Below, in pieces: positions 60,262-64,000 of a DNA stretch of 64,000 bases (position 1 is the stretch's first letter; each line of letters opens with the position of its first letter). Position numbers and translations under genes: made by a program. The stretch covers positions 363,597 to 427,596 of the forward strand of contig CAJJDO010000091.1 of NCBI GenBank assembly GCA_905183005.1, read 5' to 3'. Source of the stretch: Paramecium pentaurelia. Its lineage: Eukaryota > Ciliophora > Oligohymenophorea > Peniculida > Parameciidae. A model generated the notes under the pieces. That model made no database searches and was not told where the DNA came from. It saw only the letters and a list, made by a program, of their open reading frames with translations.

Positions 60262-63124
60262 ATTTAACTTATTGTGAAATTTAATGTACTATTTTTAATT
60301 ATTTAAACTTAAGATTTATATAATAGATTGAAGTTTATCACTTAGATCTTTTAATGATTTTTAATTTTATGTAACTATTATTTGATAGAATTATTGGCTT
60401 TCTTGATAAAATGTTCTTGATATAAACATGAATATATGCCTAAAAATTGATTTTCTAAAAAATTCATAAATATGTTTAAATTAAGAATAGGCAAAAAATT
60501 CAATTACAAAATGAAGGTTTATAAATAATTAAATCACTGATGATTAATGTATTAACTACGAATAGTAAATCTATTTGCATCTTTAGCAGTAAGATAGCTT
60601 ATGAAAACCTATAAAATTTTAATTAAATTAATTAGTTATTGGTTAAGGATATTTAAATTGAATTAAAGAAAAGAATTTAAGTCAAATATAGTATCTTGAA
60701 AAATCAGTATTTAAAAAATTTTTAATATCAAATATTTTCTTTTATATGTACTAATTTAATCCATATAGATAGATATAATCTATGGGGATTAATCTTAATT
60801 TTTTCTTCGATTGAAATGGTCAGACTAAAAAATTAGGAGAAATGCATCGAAGCAGATAAGAGAAAAGAAAATAATGTTCCGCTTTAAATATTCTGCTAAA
60901 GTTCATATCCCTTAGGATTATATAGATTTCTTAAGATTAATTTGTATTAGCATTAATTAATTGTTGGATTAGCTTGAAAATTAAATAAATTAGGTTTTTT
61001 TCTTTTAATTTATAAGTATTAAAAATCATAAAATTTTCTCAATTACTTCAAAGTATATATCATGTTAAAAATTAATAATTTCCTATTTGCCTTTTTAATA
61101 TAATTAGTATTTAGGCCACTTCAAAAATTACACATCTAATTTAAAGTTGTTAGATAAACTAAATCCTTGTGTTGAAAATGATATTAATTACCTATTTTTA
61201 TATTGATTTTTACAAAACAAATAATTAAAAATACAAGTTCTAAAAGAAAAATATATAATATTAATTTTTAATAAATTAATAAATATATCATTTCTTTGTT
61301 AATTCATAAATTTAATAAGATTTTGATATATTATAAAAAATACCCATATCTTCTTTCATTAGTTACAATAGAAAAATTCAATAGACTATTTGATTAAAAA
61401 ATGACAGTTATTTATAAAGCTTAATCTATGACTAAATTCTAGAACTGATTCTTTATACTTGATTGAATTATTTGAGCAAACAAGATTTCAAGTAAATCAA
61501 ACAAATAAATTGTATAAATCAGTTGATAAATCAAATAAGAGTTTTATTAAAAGTTTATACGGTTAGCTTTAAACACTGTAATTAATTTATCTTTATAATA
61601 GCATTTTGAATGATACATCGTAAGTAAAAGAATTATCTATTGTATAAAAGGATTAAATGATTTTTTGAAACTTAAATCTTCTTAAAAAATAACCTTTCGG
61701 ATATTAAATTAATGACATTATGATCTAAGCTCTCTTCACATCCTTTTACAATATAACCTTATTTTCATTTTTGGTTTAATATAACATGATTGAAGGACTA
61801 AACAGTTTAATCGACTAATTATTTATCCTAAAAGTTAAATTTTTTTCTCTATCTTTTGGCATCTCTTACAATTTAGGAATACCATTTTCTAACAACTACT
61901 ATATTCTCAATTATTTTTATTTATATATCCTTCTGTTAGATTTCCTTATTGACTTCCCATTTCTTTGTGATATTATAATTTATCAAAATTATTTTGTTCC
62001 AATGGTGTAACAATTTCTATAATTAGTCTCATACATTTTCAATAATTTAAGATTTTAAATATAGCAATAAGATATTAAACTGATAATTATTTTTTATTAA
62101 ATGAGAATTTCTTTAAATATTAGATGTAATAATAGAAATATCTCTTTCTATAAATTTAGAGAATGAGTAATATTTATAATGGATTATAAATATTTGATCT
62201 TAATTCTTTTTCGAATATTTTTAATAAATTTACATTTCAAAATAAATTTGATAAAATTTATTATGGAAAATCAGGAAAAAGTATTCTCATTTATTTCCTT
62301 TAAATACTTTGTGTAAAATCTGAAAATTAAATACTATTAAATTGAATTAAGTATGATACTTAAATACAAATTAATAAGTTCCCTCTATGATTAATTTATT
62401 CGATTGAAATTTAGGGATTTAAAAGATAAAATTGAAATTAGTTTTGAAATAAACATTATGGATTATTAAATAAGATAATGAATTTTAAGAAAGAAATTAA
62501 ATTCCTGAATGAATATTGTAATGGTCAAGTAGAGATTCAATCAGATTATGCCAATTCATTAGAGATTGAAGTCATAATCTAAATATATCAATAATCTTCT
62601 TTATAGAATTCTTTATAATTTCAAAATTAGTAGGGAGTTGTTAAAAAGTTTGAAAATGCTGATATTCTAAAATGAGATTATTTGTCATTTAATAAGTTCT
62701 TTAAAATTTTCTAATTTTTAAATCATTACTAACTCATTATTATTATTAAAAGGTTTAATTTGACTTATGAATCTACTTATAAATTTGAAATTCAAACCTT
62801 GATAATCAAATCTTTTATTTTCTGAGGTCAATCTACTTTGTATATTTTTTTATTCTATTAATAAAAGTGTTCTAGCTCATTTTTGCATAATTTTGTCTTG
62901 CATTTCATGAATTAGTTTATAATAATCAATATAAGCAAAACCTGATACTTGATACTTATAAATTAAATATTTGACAAATAAATTAATAAAATGAAATTTT
63001 TTAGTTTTGGATTTATTATCATTCCTCTAAATTTATTAATAATTAAAATGATTTCCAAAAAAGTATTGTAAATTGAATTATATAACATTAGAAAAATTTA
63101 TATTTAAATTTTAATCTAAAAATA
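60262..63124. other. Gene-poor region with small doubtful frames
   Basis: No supported gene. Short coding-like patches are a plus-strand ~52-codon frame near 60818 (MVRLKNQEKCIEADKRKEN), a minus-strand patch near 61750-61950 (IENIVVVRKWYSQIVRDAK) and a 65-codon plus-strand ORF at 62478-62675 (MNFKKEIKFLNEYCNGQ). None has a second line of support; they may be fragments of decayed genes. Confidence 0.35.
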
Positions 63125-64000
63125 ATGTCCTTGTTTGATTAGTTTAAACCAACAAGGGCTGGCTAAATGAAAAACAAGTAAGGCAATTAATTTTATAAAT
63201 ATACAAGAGCAGAGTAAAAGACTATATAAAATGGAAATGATGAATGGTAAAATAAAACTTAAGAACATGAATTTACATATTGGGATTCTAGTTACTTAAA
63301 GTATAAGACTATTAAATTCTAAATTACATTTACTAAAGAAAAGAAAATCAAGTACACTAAAGATGGATAGATTCTTAGAACGTATTTTTATTCTCCATAT
63401 TAAGTGATTAAGTACTTGATTCTTTCTAAAAACCTGAAATCTTTAATAATTTAGAATAGATTAATAATCTTAAGTGGTCTGGAAAATACGGGCAGAACTC
63501 TTTGAAAGTAGGTAGGTGGACAGCTGACTGGAATAATGAAACCATTAAAGAAGTTGGTGGATATTACTCTCAGTGTGGATAGAAGTAAGGTTTATGGAAA
63601 GATTTATCAAAAAATTATTGGAGGTAGAGTTTAGTTATAAATTGAAATTAAGTGAAGCACAAATTTTTGAAGTGGGGCTCTACATTGATAATTAAAGAAG
63701 CGGAATTTGGAAGTATATCTACAAAAATAGTGAAATGTATTTCTCAATTTATTAGTTGTTTAGAGGTGGAGGTTCATATAATGAGTAAGGTGAAAAGAAT
63801 GGTAAATGGCTAGAGCTGAGTGATAACTTTTGGAAGTAAAAAGAAATTTTGAATTTTAATTAATAGTTAAAGTTAAGTCATTTATGAAGGTGAATATAAG
63901 AGTGGTAAAAAATTTGGTCTGTGGAATGTTTTATATAAAGGGAACGGGTAGAGATAATTAAAATAAATGTAAATTGAAAATTTTAAATAAATTTAGTGCT
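63125..64000 (+). CDS. MORN-like repeat protein (partial, runs off the window)
   Basis: Starts MSLFDQFKPTRAGQMKNKQG. Introns of 23, 29, 27 and 31 nt keep a single frame to the window end. Repeats of the form G-x-Y-x-x-x-G-x-K-x-G-x-W recur: SGKYGQNSLKVGRWTADW, GGYYSQCGQKQGLWKDL, GLYIDNQRSGIWKY, GGSYNEQGEKNGKWLEL, YEGEYKSGKKFGLWNVL. They resemble MORN-type repeats, short beta-hairpins often found in membrane- or cytoskeleton-associated scaffolds. The N-terminal 110 residues are polar. The gene is incomplete, so its total repeat number is unknown. Confidence 0.75.

Noticed and set aside
1..64000. Standard genetic code (bacterial or plant AT-rich DNA)
   Set aside because: Conserved genes such as Arf, BiP and asparaginase have many in-frame TAA and TAG codons at Gln positions and none end on them.
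1..64000. Germline (micronuclear) origin
   Set aside because: Conserved genes over the first 31 kb read through with only 20-35 nt introns; no larger TA-flanked insertions interrupt them. Imprecisely retained elements in the gene-poor block are not excluded.

Overview
The window reads as somatic (macronuclear) DNA of a Paramecium-like ciliate. TAA and TAG are read through as glutamine in every long gene and only TGA ends genes. Introns are tiny (21-35 nt, nearly all GTA...AG) and base composition is very AT-rich. The genes in the first 31 kb read through once these introns are removed. I saw no longer TA-flanked insertions of the kind expected in germline micronuclear DNA. The species cannot be fixed from the sequence alone. 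Because only TGA stops translation, open frames of 100-200 codons arise by chance, so I weighed codon texture, domain matches and intron phase rather than ORF length.

Layout. 0.7-22.3 kb is gene-dense, with housekeeping genes separated by as little as 4-50 bp: a B-box/coiled-coil protein, a sterol-desaturase/fatty-acid-hydroxylase, ER BiP (Hsp70), a polytopic membrane protein, an Arf GTPase, an IQ-motif protein, a FAIM-domain protein with an endocytic-adaptor-like tail, a coiled-coil protein, a dual-specificity phosphatase, a two-TM membrane protein, an asparaginase-ankyrin enzyme, two paralogous Cys-rich two-TM proteins and a ROMO1/Mgr2-like mitochondrial protein.

22.3-43.6 kb is much poorer in genes. 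It holds decayed reading frames, a secreted Pro-Gly-Gln repeat protein (28.6-30.9 kb) and a local family of about 400-residue proteins of unknown function. That family has three full copies (31.0, 35.6 and 41.5 kb) and one truncated inverted copy fused in frame to a new N-terminus (33.5-34.5 kb). Two copies share a near-identical 1.2 kb direct repeat, and two others share a near-identical 0.7 kb inverted repeat.

43.65-51.87 kb is a single uninterrupted 2739-codon gene encoding a STAND-type NTPase: a long N-terminal region, a NACHT-like P-loop domain, pentapeptide-like repeats and a large WD40 array. After it come a CK1-like kinase with a frameshift, a zinc-finger/TPR gene whose introns are in register with the TPR repeats, a WD40 protein, a small gene whose stop codon lies in a perfect 15-bp hairpin, and a MORN-like repeat gene running off the right end.

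No operon-type organisation is expected. I see no tRNA, rRNA, CRISPR array or telomeric repeat. The most unusual material is the NACHT/WD40 protein, the mosaic paralog cluster beside it, and the FAIM-adaptor fusion.
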